Source: Prinia subflava
Taxonomy: Eukaryota > Chordata > Aves > Passeriformes > Cisticolidae
Direction of reading: 5' to 3'
NCBI RefSeq assembly: GCF_021018805.1
Contig: NW_026960608.1
Span: forward strand, 1,240,001-1,304,000
Length of the DNA: 64,000 bases
The first letter of the stretch is position 1. Every line of letters starts with the position of its first letter. Of this stretch, positions 37,246-49,989 are shown one piece after another. The position numbers were made by a program, and so were the translations under genes. The notes beneath the pieces were generated by a model. That model had not been told where the DNA came from and ran no database searches. It saw only the letters and a list, made by a program, of their open reading frames with translations.

Positions 37246-38283
37246 ATTGAGCATTAAACCTCACCAGGATCAGGAGCTGCTCCTGGGAATGGACTCCTGT
37301 GGGACTCCCCCCCTTCCCTGCATCCCAGAACCGCTCACTGCAGGTAGGGAATGCCAAGCCAAGGCAACACAAACAGGCTTTCCTCCATCTCCTACTCCCA
37401 GCAAGTCTTCCTGTAGCTCAAGGAAGTGAAAAAAAGAAGGAAAATAGGAAAAAGCTCTTCTACTGCCATTAAATGAGCAGCAGGCATGAAGCTGCGAAGG
37501 AGAGCAGTGGGAGAGGGCTGGGAGTCCAGGAAGCACAAGGGACCCTCCTCTCCTTTCCCTTCCCTCCACTGCTTTGCCAGGATGTTGCTGCCTCAATTAT
37601 TTCAGTAATTAGCTGAGCCGAGGCACCGCTAATGGGGGGCAGGGGAAGGGGGGCACAGGGAAAGGGGGGCACAAACCAGCCGGGATGCACAGACAGATCT
37701 TGGCCTCGCAAAATTTCCATTAAAGAAGAATAATACAACTCTCAAACCCAAACACAGCTGAAGGGGAAATTCCAGCTGCTTCCAGCCCTTCACACCTCCA
37801 AGCGCCTTCCTAAAACCCCAATCCAGCCAGGCCTCCTTGGCCCAGTGAGAGGAAAGGGAGCTGTGCATCTCCAATGGCACTGGGACAGTCCTTCCCACCT
37901 CCTGGGGAAGCATGTCCTCCTCCTCCTCCTCCTCACATGCTGTGAAGGAAGCTGGGAACAATGGGATGCACCAGTGCCAGCTCTGGCAGGGATGAATACT
38001 CACAGACCACCCACCTGGCTGCCCAGGGACAAGGGACAGGCTAGGAGGCACAGCCTGGTGTAGGGGGCACAGGCAGCTGCCAAGATCCCCTCCCTTGCTT
38101 GGTGTGAGGGGCAGCTCCCTGTCCTGGTGACATGGGGAATTCAGTGACTGCAGGCTGTGGTCACTGAGGGAGGGGCTGTACAGAGCTCCCCCATCTTCCT
38201 CCACCCCAGCTCTTCCCACAGGAGTGGGGCTGCTGGCTGAGCCATGGGCCAGACCTTCCCTTACAAAAATAACATTTCATCTT

Positions 38284-38302
38284 TTTTTTTTTTTTTTTTT
38301 TA
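38284..38302 (+). repeat. Poly-T run
   Basis: About 20 consecutive T, then AATTTCTTC. No retrotransposed gene is recognisable beside it. Confidence 0.85.
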
Positions 38303-39252
38303 ATTTCTTCTTTTGAAATAATTGACTAATTTGCCGATCCCCAGGTCCGTGCTGGGAGTGGATCCCAGGTCTACTCTTGCATAAAGCGTTTATTAAAGAC
38401 ATCACAGGAGGACAGGAGAGAAGGGGAGGGGGGCCAGGCAGAGCCCAGCAGGCCAGGGGAGTGCCCAGAGCATGCTGGAAATTTCCCATCGCACCCAGAG
38501 GGAGGAAGCCCAAAAATTAATCCCGATCATCCCCTGCAGCGCAGCTCTGTCCTGAGCAGGGCTTGACTCAGCCAGGATGGGCATCACCTGGGGCAGGCAT
38601 CACACAGGGAGGGCATCTCAGTCTCAGCACCCTCAGAGCAGGGCTGCAAGTACGGGAAAGGGAGGGAGTCTCCCTCCTCCCTTTAATCCCCAGCCCCAAG
38701 GCAGAGCCCTTTCAGAGGAAAGTGTAACACAATACCTGGAAAATTTCTCCCACCCGTTCTCTGCTGTTGGCTGCCAAATTTAAAACATATTTGCTGCCTG
38801 GCCTTGAAGAAACATAACCTGCTGCCTAATTCCAACACATTCATTCTTTGAGGGGTAACGAAAATATTCATAGAGCTGCTGGAGGCTCCTCTCCTTACAC
38901 CCCACAGACCTCGGGGCTGGGAGCTGCCAAAAAGCTGCCTGGGAGCCTCTGTCAGCACACACCAGAATGCCAGGAAAGAATGGGAGGGAGGGAGCCCTTG
39001 CACAGCAAGAGGTTTTTGAGTCAATGTCCATAAGCCCTGAGAATCAGCTGGGGGTGCCATCACCCAAAAGCCCTTGGAATATGCAACATCCAGGGCAGTA
39101 CAAAACTCCGGAGCATGGGGAATAGGTAGAGACTGCAGGGAGAGAATCCCCGTTTGGAAGCACAGCCAACCCATCTCCCCTCAAAAGTGGAGAACTGAGG
39201 GAGCAGGTGGATGCACATGCAGCCTCATCCCACCACCCCAGCTCCTCAGAAG

Positions 39253-39571
39253 TGTTATTAACAAGTTTATAAGTGAATCAATTGTTACCATGTTCTGTTA
39301 ATTGTTAAATGTTACCATGTCAAATGTTGATCCCCAAGATGAATGCATAGACTGTTAATCACCCATATTGTTAATTACCCAAACCAACAGTCCCTTACCT
39401 ATAATCTTTTTCCATTGGGTATAGCCTCTGCTCCCCAAAATGGTGCACAATATGCAAATAAAGGGACACTAGGGATACTGGGTACAACTTACAGACAAAA
39501 CTCCCTTGAGACAATGAACCAATGCAAAATCTGAGACTAGAAATAGTACCCCCAGACTGGCGTAGCAGCAG
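39253..39571 (+). mobile_element. Probable solo LTR
   Basis: Starts TGTTATTAACAAG and has CCATTGGG, then ATATGCAAATAAAGGG (octamer plus AATAAA) near 39450, a layout like the other LTRs. AGAAG occurs just before (39248-39252) and at 39572-39576, a possible 5-bp duplication. The implied end (GCAGCAG) is not a standard LTR end, so the right limit is uncertain. Confidence 0.5.
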
Positions 39572-39644
39572 AGAAGATAGGACCACCAACCAAAGCAACT
39601 CTACCATGTTGCCGTGACCTAAACAGTTCTCCATCTGCAGGACA

Positions 39645-39659
39645 CCCCCCCCCCCCCCC
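39645..39659 (+). repeat. Poly-C run
   Basis: Fifteen consecutive C. Confidence 0.95.
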
Positions 39660-42600
39660 AGACAATGAGCTCAATAGGACTTCCCAGGCACACCCGTGAG
39701 GACAGAAGCCCCAGCTCTGCCGTGTAGCAAAGCCGCCTACCTCCTCCTCCACATCGCCAAAGGGAGCAGCAGCAGTGTGTGCGACCTCTCGGGCCCCCAC
39801 CCAGAGCTGATTTCTTAATGAAGGCATTAAAAAGGAGCAGGTCTCCTTGCCCTTTTATTTCACCCAGGAGAAATTTTCTGGCAGGCTGAGGTTTTGAGGG
39901 AAGGCTGGAGCAGTGGGAGCAGTGGGAAGGGGCTGGGGGAGGGCACAATGTGTTAAGCAGACTGAGTGATCCAACAGGGCTTATTAAAGGAAACAACTTG
40001 TAATACAATAATTATTATGTCGTTTCTCTGGCCTCTTTCCTAAGCCTCCCTTTAAACAGTTTGAGGCTAGAGGGGCCTCTAGGAAGCAGAAATCTGTGGG
40101 GCTGAGTGTGTCCACATGTGCCAGGATGAGGAAGATGGGATGGACACAAGGAGCAGATACTCACTTGAACCTCTCCATGCAACAGGAGCTCATCCTGGTT
40201 TGCTCACAATCCTTGAGGGAACACATGGAACAAAGAGGAACTGCTGCTCCCCAACTGCAGGGGATCAGCAGATAAGGGTTCTCCTCTGGGAACACCGCTG
40301 GATGTGGATCCATGCTTGCTCCAACCAGGATCAAGGCCAGGTCCCACAGCCACTCCAGCTTGGCTTTTCTGCTCTGAAGTTCTCGGCTACACATCTGAAG
40401 AAAGCAGCAGTAGCGAACAACAGAGCGAGAGCAAGCAACACAAATCCCCGGGATAACGAGCTCAGAGGAGGGAGACAGTGGGCTCTGTCTGAGGAGGGAG
40501 CTGTGCTTTTATTGGAGAGGCCTAAAAGGGCTATAAATCCTCAGATTCCAAGGTGAACTCAAGCTCTTTCAAGTCAGAGGAAGGCCTGGGATGTGTCAGC
40601 TGGGAGGACTAACCACACCGCGTCCCCTGCTGAAGTGGCCTCTTCAGCAAAGCCGCGGAGCAGTGCGGGAAATTACACCCAGATCCTTTCCATATGCTCC
40701 CGGCTGGCCGCAGGCGGGGCACGTCGGCATCCCTGCCGGCACCAGGAGCTGCCCGACCCCCCGCACAGCAACACCGGCCATCCTGCCTTAATGGGGGAGT
40801 GCCTTTGTGCCCATTCCCCTTCCAAACCCCACTGAGGATTTGCCCCCCCAAAATCCCAGTGGGAGCAGGGGGCTTTGTCACTCCCTCTCACGTTTGGCTG
40901 CGATACTACAGCAAGCCCAGACAAAGAGCACGGAGCCCAGCACCAGCACATCCCTGCATCCTTCTGCATCCCTCCACATCCCGAGGCTGCCAGCCCTACC
41001 TGCCAACCCACACACCAGGCCATGCTCTCACATTTCAGAAATCCATTAAAAGGGAAAAATCGGTGGCAAAGAGGAGACGGCGCCGAGCCTCAGCCCTGCG
41101 CGAGCAACCACAGACACTTCCCAGCCTAAGGAGTAGGAAAACATGGACACACTCTGGGATCAATGGGAATGGTTTAAGGGGGTTTATAGCTTATAAGCCA
41201 TGAAAAGACACTTTGCTTTTCCCAAAGTACCTACTCAGAAGAGGTGGGATGGCAAAAGCTGGTACAAAGGGCTGGGCTCCTCCTGGCAGGATGCCAGGGG
41301 CAAGGAAAGGGATTGCTGGGAAGTGGGATATTCCTGTCCCATCACCAGCAGTGATGTAGGCCTGGATGCCACCAAAACCTGCCAGGACCCCCAACTAGGG
41401 AGGGCACCCACTCCAGGGCTTTGAACTTCCCAAACTCCGTCCTGAAGGTGCTGGGACAGCTTGTGTGGTATCTCCCAAGTATCCCACCCCTGCATCTCCA
41501 CGTTGGCACCAGCAAGGGCCAATCTACATCAAACTAGGTGATTCCAAGCTTCTCACCACAGCCCAGCCCCAGCAGACATGGCACACATGGATCTCTCTGC
41601 AGGCACAACACCACAGAGGGATAGAGCCTTTGAAAAACCCAGAGGAGAGCTCATGGCTGAACACCAACTAAACCCCTGGCTCTGCCCTTACACAGCCTCC
41701 CTGGAAAAGCCTGGTCCCATGGCCTCAGAAAGGGCAAGCAGTCCACCTGAGAAGGGCCGGCTGCGGGTAGGAAAAGGTTATTCCCGAGCAGCCAAGCAAG
41801 GGTTATAAATAGCTGGCATTTTTGAAGTGCAGCTGCTCAGCTCAGCTCGGCCTGGGCGGCACTGCCACACAGGCACCTGAGCTGGCTCGGATCCTGCCCA
41901 GGGGCTCTGGCAGGGAGAGGTCACAGAGAAGCCACTGCTCACTGGAACACCACGAGGAACCCCCCAAACATGTCCTCTCATCCTCCAGGGAGGAGGGACT
42001 GGAGGCCCCCGAGCCACGCTCTGGGGATGACCCGCAGCCTCTGCTCCAGCTCCAGCAGAACCTGCTCCATGGAAGAGCAGGGGCCAGGAAGACCCCACTG
42101 TGCACAAATCCAGCCTCACTGAGCAGGTCATTTAGCCCCGGCTTGTCCAACTCCTCTGGAACCAAGCCTGGGCAGGCTGGGGGAGTCAGGAGTGCCAGGA
42201 TTCCAAGGCTCAGCCATGAGCAGAGCATTGGGGCTCCAACCAGAGATGGGATCCTGAGACTCCATAAGCCAAGCACCACTGCTCCAACCAGACAGGATCC
42301 CAAGGCTCCGGCACAGCCATGAGCTGGTGATCAAGCAAGAGACAACCCATGAGGGGCAAGAAAATCCCTCCAGAAGGATGCCGGGAGCACACCAATACTC
42401 TCCAGGAGCAGGAGGACCACCACCACCATCCCTCCTGCTCTCCGGAGCAGGATTCTCTGCCACACCATCTGACCCAGAGCAAGGGATGGGAAGAGGAAAA
42501 GCATTGGGAAACAGCAGCAAGGACCTGGGCTCTCCCTCAGCCCTGCACAACAAAAGCCCCGCAGCCAGGCTGCGCATTCCTGCCCAGATGTGACGCTGCG

Positions 42601-43825
42601 ATAGCGCCGAGTGAGTCCTGCTCCTGCTCCCCAATCCCAGCAATCATTAGAGACAGAACAGAATCAGCTTTGTTTCTCCCCACCCTATTCCAGCTGCCAG
42701 ACTCCAAGTAGCATGTGCTACTGATCACTCCAAGATGTTTTCCCACTGGAGTCCAGCGCTCCTTGGGCAGAGAGTCTTCCCAGTGGCACAGCCACTGCTG
42801 TGCCAAGGAGAGGGTGCCCTGCCACAGGGGCTGCAAGCACAAAGCTATGGGAAAGCCGGGGGGAACTGGGACACTCAGATCCAACATGGAAACAAAGGAT
42901 CATCCCCACTGCTAAGCCTCTGGTTTACAGGGGACAATCCAAACAGCTGGTGACAGATGTCATTCAAGGGGCTACTCATGGACTCTAGCTTTTTGCAAAT
43001 TCCATGATCCCTAAAAACATGGACAGGGCTTGGGGGGGACCCCTGAGCCACCAGTGAAGTTGTTTGGAGGGACCCCTAAACACCTCGTGAAGCTGCCCAG
43101 AAGGACCCCCAGCATACCTAGCCACACCACCAAGGGCACAGGCACATCCCACCCTGCCACATCCAGCCCGTTTGGGATAAGGATTCAAGGGAACAGCTTA
43201 GACCCCAAAGCGACACAGGAGCGCAGGTGCAGTGGAGGGAAGCAGCCCCCACCAGCCCTTCCCAGTCAGAAATGGCATGGAAGTCCCATGAAAGCACCAT
43301 CCAGCCCCACTGCCAGGCGGATCCAAGGAGCTGAAGCAGCTGTTTTGCTCTGCAAAAAGCTCCGGCTCCTTTTACAATCAATCAGCCACCCCATCACAGC
43401 TCTTTTTTTCTTTTAAAGGAAGCAGTTAAATCCATTTTATGGAATCCAGCAGTATTTACCTGGCTACTGCAAGAGCCACAGCCCTGCCTTCCCTTTTTTT
43501 TTTTATTATTTAAGTTAATGAAATCATTCCCAAATGACCTGCAAGGAGCCCTGGGTGCTCCTTTCCCCTGGCAGAGGAAGAGGAAGAATACCTCCAGTGA
43601 AGTGTGGGCTGGGCACGGAGAGTTCTGCTTTGTAGGGAGCAGGAGCTGGGAGGGCTCTCAAAGGCCTGGCACCCAGCAAAGGGTCCTCCCCATTCCAAAG
43701 GGAAACTCCAACTGGAAAGCAGGCTGGCTGGGCTTGCTTTGCCCAGGCCAGCCTTCGGAGATGAAGCAAAGCCCTGGAAAGGCCAAGGTGCACATGGGAG
43801 CCATGGGATTCTTGATGGGAACACA

Positions 43826-44095
43826 ATCATAAATCCTGGAATGGTTTAGGTTGGGAAGAGAACTTAAAGCCAGTTCAGCCCCATCCCCTGCCATGGACAG
43901 GGACACCTTCCACTGTCCCAGGTTGCTCTAAGCCCCATCCAGCCTGGCCTCGGATACTTTCAGGGATGGGGCAGACACAGCTTCTCTGGGCAACCTATGC
44001 CAGGGCCTCCCCACACCTACAGCCAAGAACTTCTTCCCAATATCCAACCTAAACTTCCTATCTTTTTAGTTTAAAGCCATTCCCCACCTCCCAGC
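43826..44095 (-). mobile_element. CR1 LINE 3' region
   Basis: Reverse-complement CR1 starting at its tail (AATCATAAATCCTGGAATGG) and including GGGACACCTTCCACTGTCCC and AAGAACTTCTTCCCAATATC. Non-coding. Confidence 0.88.
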
Positions 44096-45969
44096 CTCAG
44101 GAAGGGGGAATCTCTACAAGCCAGAAATGACTTTCAATTAAAAATAAGCAGCGAGTTTTCCTTATTTCCCAAATCCTGACACTGCAAAGCGCCTCCTGTG
44201 CCCATGGCTCCTGCAATTCCATTCTATCTGCTCCAACAAGTGTGAGCCCCCTGCTCCGGAGCTCCAGGCCAGCCTTTCCCCTCTGAAACAGCCTTCCTGC
44301 AAGCACTTTGTCCCTCGTACGGAATTCCATGGGACACCATCATGTCATTAAAGGCAGAATAAAAATACCACAAAGGAGTAGACTTTTGTCTGGGTTTTTT
44401 TTTTCCTCTTCCCCTCACCTTTTTTCTTTCTTAAATAAATGCATTCATTTGGTTTTTAACAAGTTCGGAACTGAGCAAAACTGTCTGGAAGGGGAAGAGG
44501 GAAAAGCAGAGGCAAAAGGAGCCGTTCTCCAGAGCAGCATGGATGATGTGTCCCATTTCCCCCACCTCCTTATTAAAATACTTTCTGGGGATGTGAATTC
44601 CAGCCTGAAATGAATTTTCCAAACCATATTTTATTAGGAATGCTTCCCTTTAACAGTCGGTACAGGGGCCCACCAGGGTCAATATTTCTCCCAAATTACA
44701 GCCAAGGGAGTTAAGAAAGGATTTAGCCAGAATTCCTCCGGCAATTCACGGCTGTCCAAGGAAAGCACACTCTCACCATCCCCTGGATGCACAGCAGAGG
44801 GGATGACTAAATCCCAGAAGCATTTTCCCCAAAGCCCCTCTTGGACACAATGGAATAAATTAAAGCCATATTGCCTCTCCAAGCCCCCTTCCAAAGGGCT
44901 CTGCAGGCATCCCAGGGAAAGCTCACTCAGAGGGTGAGCTCATCCCAAGCACAGGTTTGAGACAACTATCACTTTTTCAAACAAAACCATTCCTAGGCCT
45001 ATTTTTTCCCTTTCAAGACCCAGCATCCTCACAGTGGGAAGTGGGTGATGATTCCACCACTGGCTTTGGGACACACACCCAGGAGCTGACCTTCCCAACC
45101 CAGCATACAGCTTAAGCCTGACTTAACTCAATTAGGAAATCATTCCATCTATTGGATGTGTTATCAGTATCCCTCTGATAACACCAGGAGCCCCAAACCT
45201 GCTGGTGGAGCTGGAGCCCACAGCTCCCAGCTGCCCAGAAAGGGCAGGAAAATATTTTCCTTATTTACAGCAATCTCGCCGAGGCCGGCCAGGCCTGGAG
45301 TGCCACGCTTGCTCCTCAGATCTGTTGGAAAATTCCACTTAGCCATGTTATTTTTAAAGGCTTTAGCTCTCTCTACTCTAAAAACAAGAGTTAAAGCTCA
45401 GCAGAGTGGGATGGGGGCTGGCACAGCCCCAGCATTGCCCCAGGAAGGGGCTTGGAAGCCCAAGTACAGTGGCGAAGGGTTTTTATGGATCTATCTGGAA
45501 CATAATCCCAATCCAAACAAGAGTATGAGTTTTCCTCCAACTGGAGCTAGACTTTGCCCAGTACACCAATCCCTAGACTGGTTTCCTCAACTGGGTTTGC
45601 TGGGAGCAGCCCTGAGGAGGCTCTGCCCAATGCCACGCAGCTGGCAAAGCTTGGAGCTGGGAAAGAAAGAGACAGATCCCAAAGACAGATCCTGGACATG
45701 AGGATCTGAGGTCGCTCCACAGGGGCACAGACTGTAGGGATCTGAGTGGGATCACGGCCGGGCCCTGAAAGTCCCCACCAAGGCAAAACACTTGCATGAG
45801 TTTTGCCCGTGCATTTCCCGGCAGAGCCATTCCTGGGTGGAAATGCCAACGTTTCTGGAGCTTCCCACTCTCTCCTGTCCTTGTGGGGAGACAGGGATGG
45901 GGAAGCACCCACAGGAGCAGCCCCATGCAGGATGGCACATTCGCAAAAAGCTGTGTCCAGGGCAGACAA

Positions 45970-46305
45970 TCTCCGAGCTCCAAATCCATGGACAATTGAG
46001 AGCACACAATCCCCAAACTCCAAATTCCCAGATAACGGAGAGTGGGCAACCACTGAGCTCCAAACTGGAGAACAACTGTGGGCACACAAACTCTGAGCTC
46101 TGAATGGGGAGAAACCAAGGGTGGACAACCCAAATCCCTGAATTCAGGGGGAACTGAGAGTGAGCAACCACCAAGATCTGAACTGGGGGGAAACTGAATC
46201 TAGACAACCTCTGAGCTCTGAACTGGGGGTGAACCAAAGGCAGAAATCACTGAGCTCCAAAAACTGGGAGCAGAAAACCACCAAGCTCCCAGTTTGGGAA
46301 AACCA
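45970..46305 (+). repeat. Degenerate ~45-50-bp minisatellite
   Basis: About seven diverged units built on GAGCTCCAAACTGGGGAGAA followed by a segment like GAGAGTGGGCAACCACT. No protein repeats are implied, because units differ in length and frame. Confidence 0.75.
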
Positions 46306-47347
46306 AGCAACCCCTTAAGCTCTCCCTGGATACCCCACCAGGGAGGGACATCTTCCAAGGCCACCGCTCCAGGGCTCAATGGGAAGTCCCGGGGTGTCAC
46401 CCCCGTGCCAGCTGATGGCCACAGCCTCCTCCCAAATTCCCAGTCCTCAGCAGCTTAAGGAAAACACAGGATAAGGAAGGGACGAGGGATGACATGGCAT
46501 CTTCCACCACCAAGCCGAAGCCACCTCCACCTCCAGCTGCCTTTTCCCAAATAAAATCTATTTTATTGAACCAATTTGCCTGCCCCTCGCCAAGCCCACA
46601 AATCCAACGGGGCAATTCCCGAGGGAAAAGGCTCTCTGCTCCCAGCCAACTGACACAACTCCTAAAGAGAGGAAAGGAAAAACACACCGAGGAGAACGAA
46701 GTGACGAAGCTGCCGTCCCGGCGGTTCCAGAGCTGGGGACACATAAAGTGTGCCTACAAAGTTCCTTTATCCCCACCAAGAAACCAAGGAAATAAACATT
46801 TGTTTGGAATACGTGTCCAGGCAGGAAGGGTGTCCAAATTGTTTCAGTTCTTTCCATTCCTCAAAAACTCTTTGGATTATTTTTGGGTTATTTTTTGCCT
46901 TGAGAAATGTGGTGGGGGAAAAAAAAAAAAAAAAGGCAGGCTAAAAGCAGGAATTTTTTCAAGGGAGAAAGGGGTAAGATAAAAAAACATTCCATGATCT
47001 ACAAGAGAAAGCTGAGCAAGAGCCACCGACCCACCCTGACCACCAGCCCTGGTGTAGGGGCGACCAAACATCCCCCCACTCCTCCTCCTCCTGATCCTTC
47101 ATATTGTTCCTGCACGGCAGCCGCGTCCATATCCATAGATTTATATAAAAATATATAAATTTATAGAATTTAGGTGTCTGTACAGGGGGAGCAGCTCCAC
47201 TGCCCGCTTTGTTCGGACTCAGGCCGAGGTGGGGTTGGAACAAATCCCCTCGCCTTCCTCCGCGGCTGATTTCGGATGAGAAAACCCAAAGGAAAAAATA
47301 AAAAAAGTAATAAATCCAAACGCTGGAAAGAAGCGACGATCTGGGAA

Positions 47348-47370
47348 AAATAAATAAATAAATAAATAAT
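47348..47370 (+). repeat. AAAT microsatellite
   Basis: Five to six AAAT units in intron 1 close to exon 1. Confidence 0.9.
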
Positions 47371-47449
47371 ACCCCAGCACGTGAAAAATGAAAAAAAAAA
47401 TTGAAATCAAGAAGTAAAAGTATAGTTAAAAACGGGGGGACAAAAGGAA

Positions 47450-48200
47450 AGGAGGTGTCTTTTTTTGTACGAAAAGCAGCGCGACGCCGCGGGTCCGTCC
47501 TCAGCCCGGGGTCACTTCGTCCGCCGCCCGCAGCCTCCAGGCGCGATTTTTTCTTAAAAACCTCGCTGTTTCCGTTAAATTCGCATTTAGAACACGGTTT
47601 CGGCGCCTTTTTCCCCGCGGGAGGTGCGAGGCGCCTCCCTCCCGACCCCCCCTTCTCTCGTCGCACATACTTGGGGTTCGCGGAGCTCCACGACACCGGC
47701 TCCAGGCTCTTGGCGAGCGGCGCGGCGAGGCGGCACAGGGCCAGCAGGACACCCAGCAGCCACCGCCCGCCGCGGGGCTGCGCCATCGTCCCTCGGCGGC
47801 GGGACGGGCCGGGCGTAGGCAGCGGCGCGGACAACCCGGACGGACGGCCAATGGCTGAGCGGAGCGGGGGGGAGGAGGGGGCTTACTGGAGGGCACGCCC
47901 ATTGTGGATTCTTAAGGGGAGCGCGGAGGACTTTTGCTTTTGTTCATGCCTCCCGGTTGCCGACCGTTGCTACCGGGTTACCGGGGGGAGGGTGAAGAGG
48001 CAACAGCGTTAGGGACGAGCTGGCAGAGCGCCGGTATGGGCGCCCTACCGGCCCGTCCCCATCGAGCCCGTCACCCCCCCCGATGCGGGCCGCGCTTGCC
48101 CTCGCCCTCCCCTTCAGCCGCGATCCTACAGCGCCGCCCAGCGGACGCCGTCGGCTACGCCCGAAGCGGCGGCGGGGCAGGGACGGAACCGAAATATTCC
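47450..48200 (-). promoter_or_regulatory. EFNB1: EFNB1 CpG-island promoter and 5' UTR region
   Basis: About 750 bp of GC-rich DNA dense in CpG surrounds exon 1 and extends about 400 bp upstream of the ATG, in sharp contrast to the T-rich DNA beyond 48270. A CCAAT motif read on the plus strand at 47848-47852 (ATTGG on the gene strand) lies about 62 bp upstream of the start codon, a common place for NF-Y binding. I see no TATA box in a convincing position, as expected for a CpG-island promoter. The exact transcription start cannot be read from the sequence. Confidence 0.75.
47671..47786 (-). CDS. EFNB1: Ephrin-B1 exon 1 (start codon, signal peptide)
   Basis: First coding exon on the minus strand. 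The ATG is at 47784-47786, with no in-frame ATG upstream before non-coding CpG-rich DNA. The 38 codons plus two bases encode a short basic start (MAQPRGGRW), a hydrophobic leucine/alanine-rich secretion signal ([16 protein letters not shown]), then the mature N-terminus [14 protein letters not shown]. The SLEPVSWSS motif is the standard start of the ephrin-B1 ectodomain. The donor is GTATGT directly after 47671, and the split AA/G lysine codon joins exon 2 in frame. The distance to exon 2 is 34.7 kb. Confidence 0.95.
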
Positions 48201-48269
48201 ATAAAAACACTCGCTTGAGAGGGGTTGAAAGGGGTTTGACGGGTTTGGGACCATTTTCCAGCGAATTGG

Positions 48270-49270
48270 AGAGTATTTAAATTTTTAATTTTAAAACAAA
48301 ATTAAGTTTTTCTAATTTTTTTCGAGGGTTTTTCAAAGGTTTTTGTTCATTTTCTTTTCTTTTTTTTCTAAAGATTTCCACTTCTTTGACTTTTTAGAGG
48401 GTCTCAAAGATTTTGAAATATTTTTACTTTTTTCGAAGGTTTTTTTAAAGATCTTTTAATGTTTTTGAACCTTTTTCGAGAATTTTTTTAAAAATACATT
48501 TTGGGGATTTTTTGAGGGTTTTTCAGTTTTTTAACTTTTTCATGTTTTTAAAAGATTTTTCAATTATTCTCATTTTTTTGAGGGATTTTTGAGTAATTTC
48601 TGTCTTTTTTACTTTGTTTAAACATTTTTTTAATCTTTTGGACTTTTTAAAGTGTTTTAAAAATATTTTTCCTTTTACCTTTTTTTTTAAGATTTGGGGT
48701 TTTTTTACTTTTTTACAGGATTTTAAATTTTTTTTCCTCCAGATTTTTGATTTTTAAAACTCTTTTAGAGTTTTCCCTTTTTATGTATGCTTTCAGATTT
48801 CTGATTAGGTTTTTTTTTAGTATTTTGAAGTTTTTGCCATTTTTTATTTTCTTTTTAATTCTTTGAAGATTTTTTTTTATTATTTTTTGAGGTTTTTACA
48901 TTTTTTTTAGCCTCTAAAATCTTCTTGATTTTTAAAATTTTTTCCTTGGTTTTCTAGGGGGAGGGGTTTAGGTTTTGAAAGTTTGGAAGGGTTTTTACTT
49001 TTTTTTTTTTTTTTTAGATTTTAAATTTTTTCCAAGGTTTCTTGGTTTTTTCAAGTCTTCTGAACTTTTTATTAACTTTTTTTTAATTTTTTTTTTCATT
49101 TCCAGAATTGTTTGGAGCTTTTCTTCCTTAATTTTTTTAAACTTTTTAAAAATTTCTTTTATTTTTGAGTGGTTTTGTAGTTCTTTTAAAATTTTGTTTA
49201 AAGTGGATTTTTTTTAATGTTTTCTGGACTTTTTGGAGTTTTTGTACTTTTGAAATATTTTTTTAGTTGG
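48270..49270 (+). repeat. 1-kb T-rich low-complexity tract
   Basis: Overwhelmingly T on the plus strand, with recurring TTTTTGAGGG, TTTTTAAA and GATTTTT words. It looks like a highly degenerate short-unit repeat. No gene. It begins about 70 bp beyond the EFNB1 CpG island, on its upstream side. Confidence 0.85.
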
Positions 49271-49369
49271 GCCATGGGGAGGAGGAGCCAAAATCCAGAA
49301 TTCATTTTCTTCCTATTAAGAAAATCCTTGGAATCACTTCACTTTCTATTACAAGAACAATAATGAACC

Positions 49370-49770
49370 CCTTTGAAGTTAAATTAATTTCTATTAATAA
49401 AATAAAAACAAAATAAAATAAAACCCCCTCCCAAGTCTGTTCACTTTTTATTAAGGAAATTAAAAAACAAAAACTTCAAGTCAGTTCCTTCCTGTTACAA
49501 AAATCAACCAACAAATTTTGGCATCGCTTTCATTTGTGTTGAGAAAATTGAAAAACAAAAAAGTCACTTTGGAGTACAAAAATAAACCAATCCCCCCCCC
49601 CCGAATTCCTTTGGTTTTTATTAAAATAATTCAAATTAAAGCTCAAAAATTCCAAAAATTGGCGGAGTCAGTTCTGTTTCTATTGAGAAAATTATATAAA
49701 AAAAGAAAATTATACAATCAGGGTCAAATTGGCTCCATATTAATAAAATTTATTAAAAATTCAAGGTTTT
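49370..49770 (+). repeat. A-rich low-complexity tract
   Basis: AT-rich DNA with repeated ATTAATAAAAT, AAAACAAAATAAAAT and TTGAGAAAATT words. The strand bias is opposite to that of the T-rich tract before it. No gene seen. Confidence 0.7.
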
Positions 49771-49989
49771 AAATGTGATTTTTCTGTCTTTTCCATGGAA
49801 ACCCCAAGTTGGGAGTGGCACGTGGGGTGTGGGGGCTCCCTGGGCACAGGGAACAGTGGGATTTGGGCTCTTCGGAGCCATCCTGATCCAAAGGAGAGGG
49901 AAATACCTGAGGAAAGAAGAGAAAAACCATCGAAAAATGTGATTTTTAAAAAATATATTTGAGCACCCAGCTGTGTCCTGCGAGAGGGG

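Larger units (their letters stand above)
12968..47670 (-). other. EFNB1: EFNB1 intron 1 (34.7 kb)
   Basis: Intron between exons 1 and 2. It holds at least nine LTRs, four CR1 fragments and several minisatellites, listed separately. Stretches without a recognisable element are 12968-16149, 16852-20126, 20994-21339, 21894-23290, 26108-26989, 27346-27976, 28220-28677, 29495-31778, 32221-36472, 37252-39252, 39660-43825 and 44096-47340, apart from small simple repeats. I recognise no exon or RNA gene in them. 30060-30560 is unusually AT-rich for its surroundings. Confidence 0.85.

Noticed and set aside
39253..39660. Firm LTR boundaries for the element at 39253
   Set aside because: The only candidate duplication (AGAAG) implies a GCAG end, and there is no second copy here to confirm it. 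Kept as probable only.
46959..47834. 291-residue frame covering EFNB1 exon 1
   Set aside because: Only the part 47671-47786 is coding. The rest is read-through into the intron past the GTATGT donor and 5' extension through a non-ATG start.
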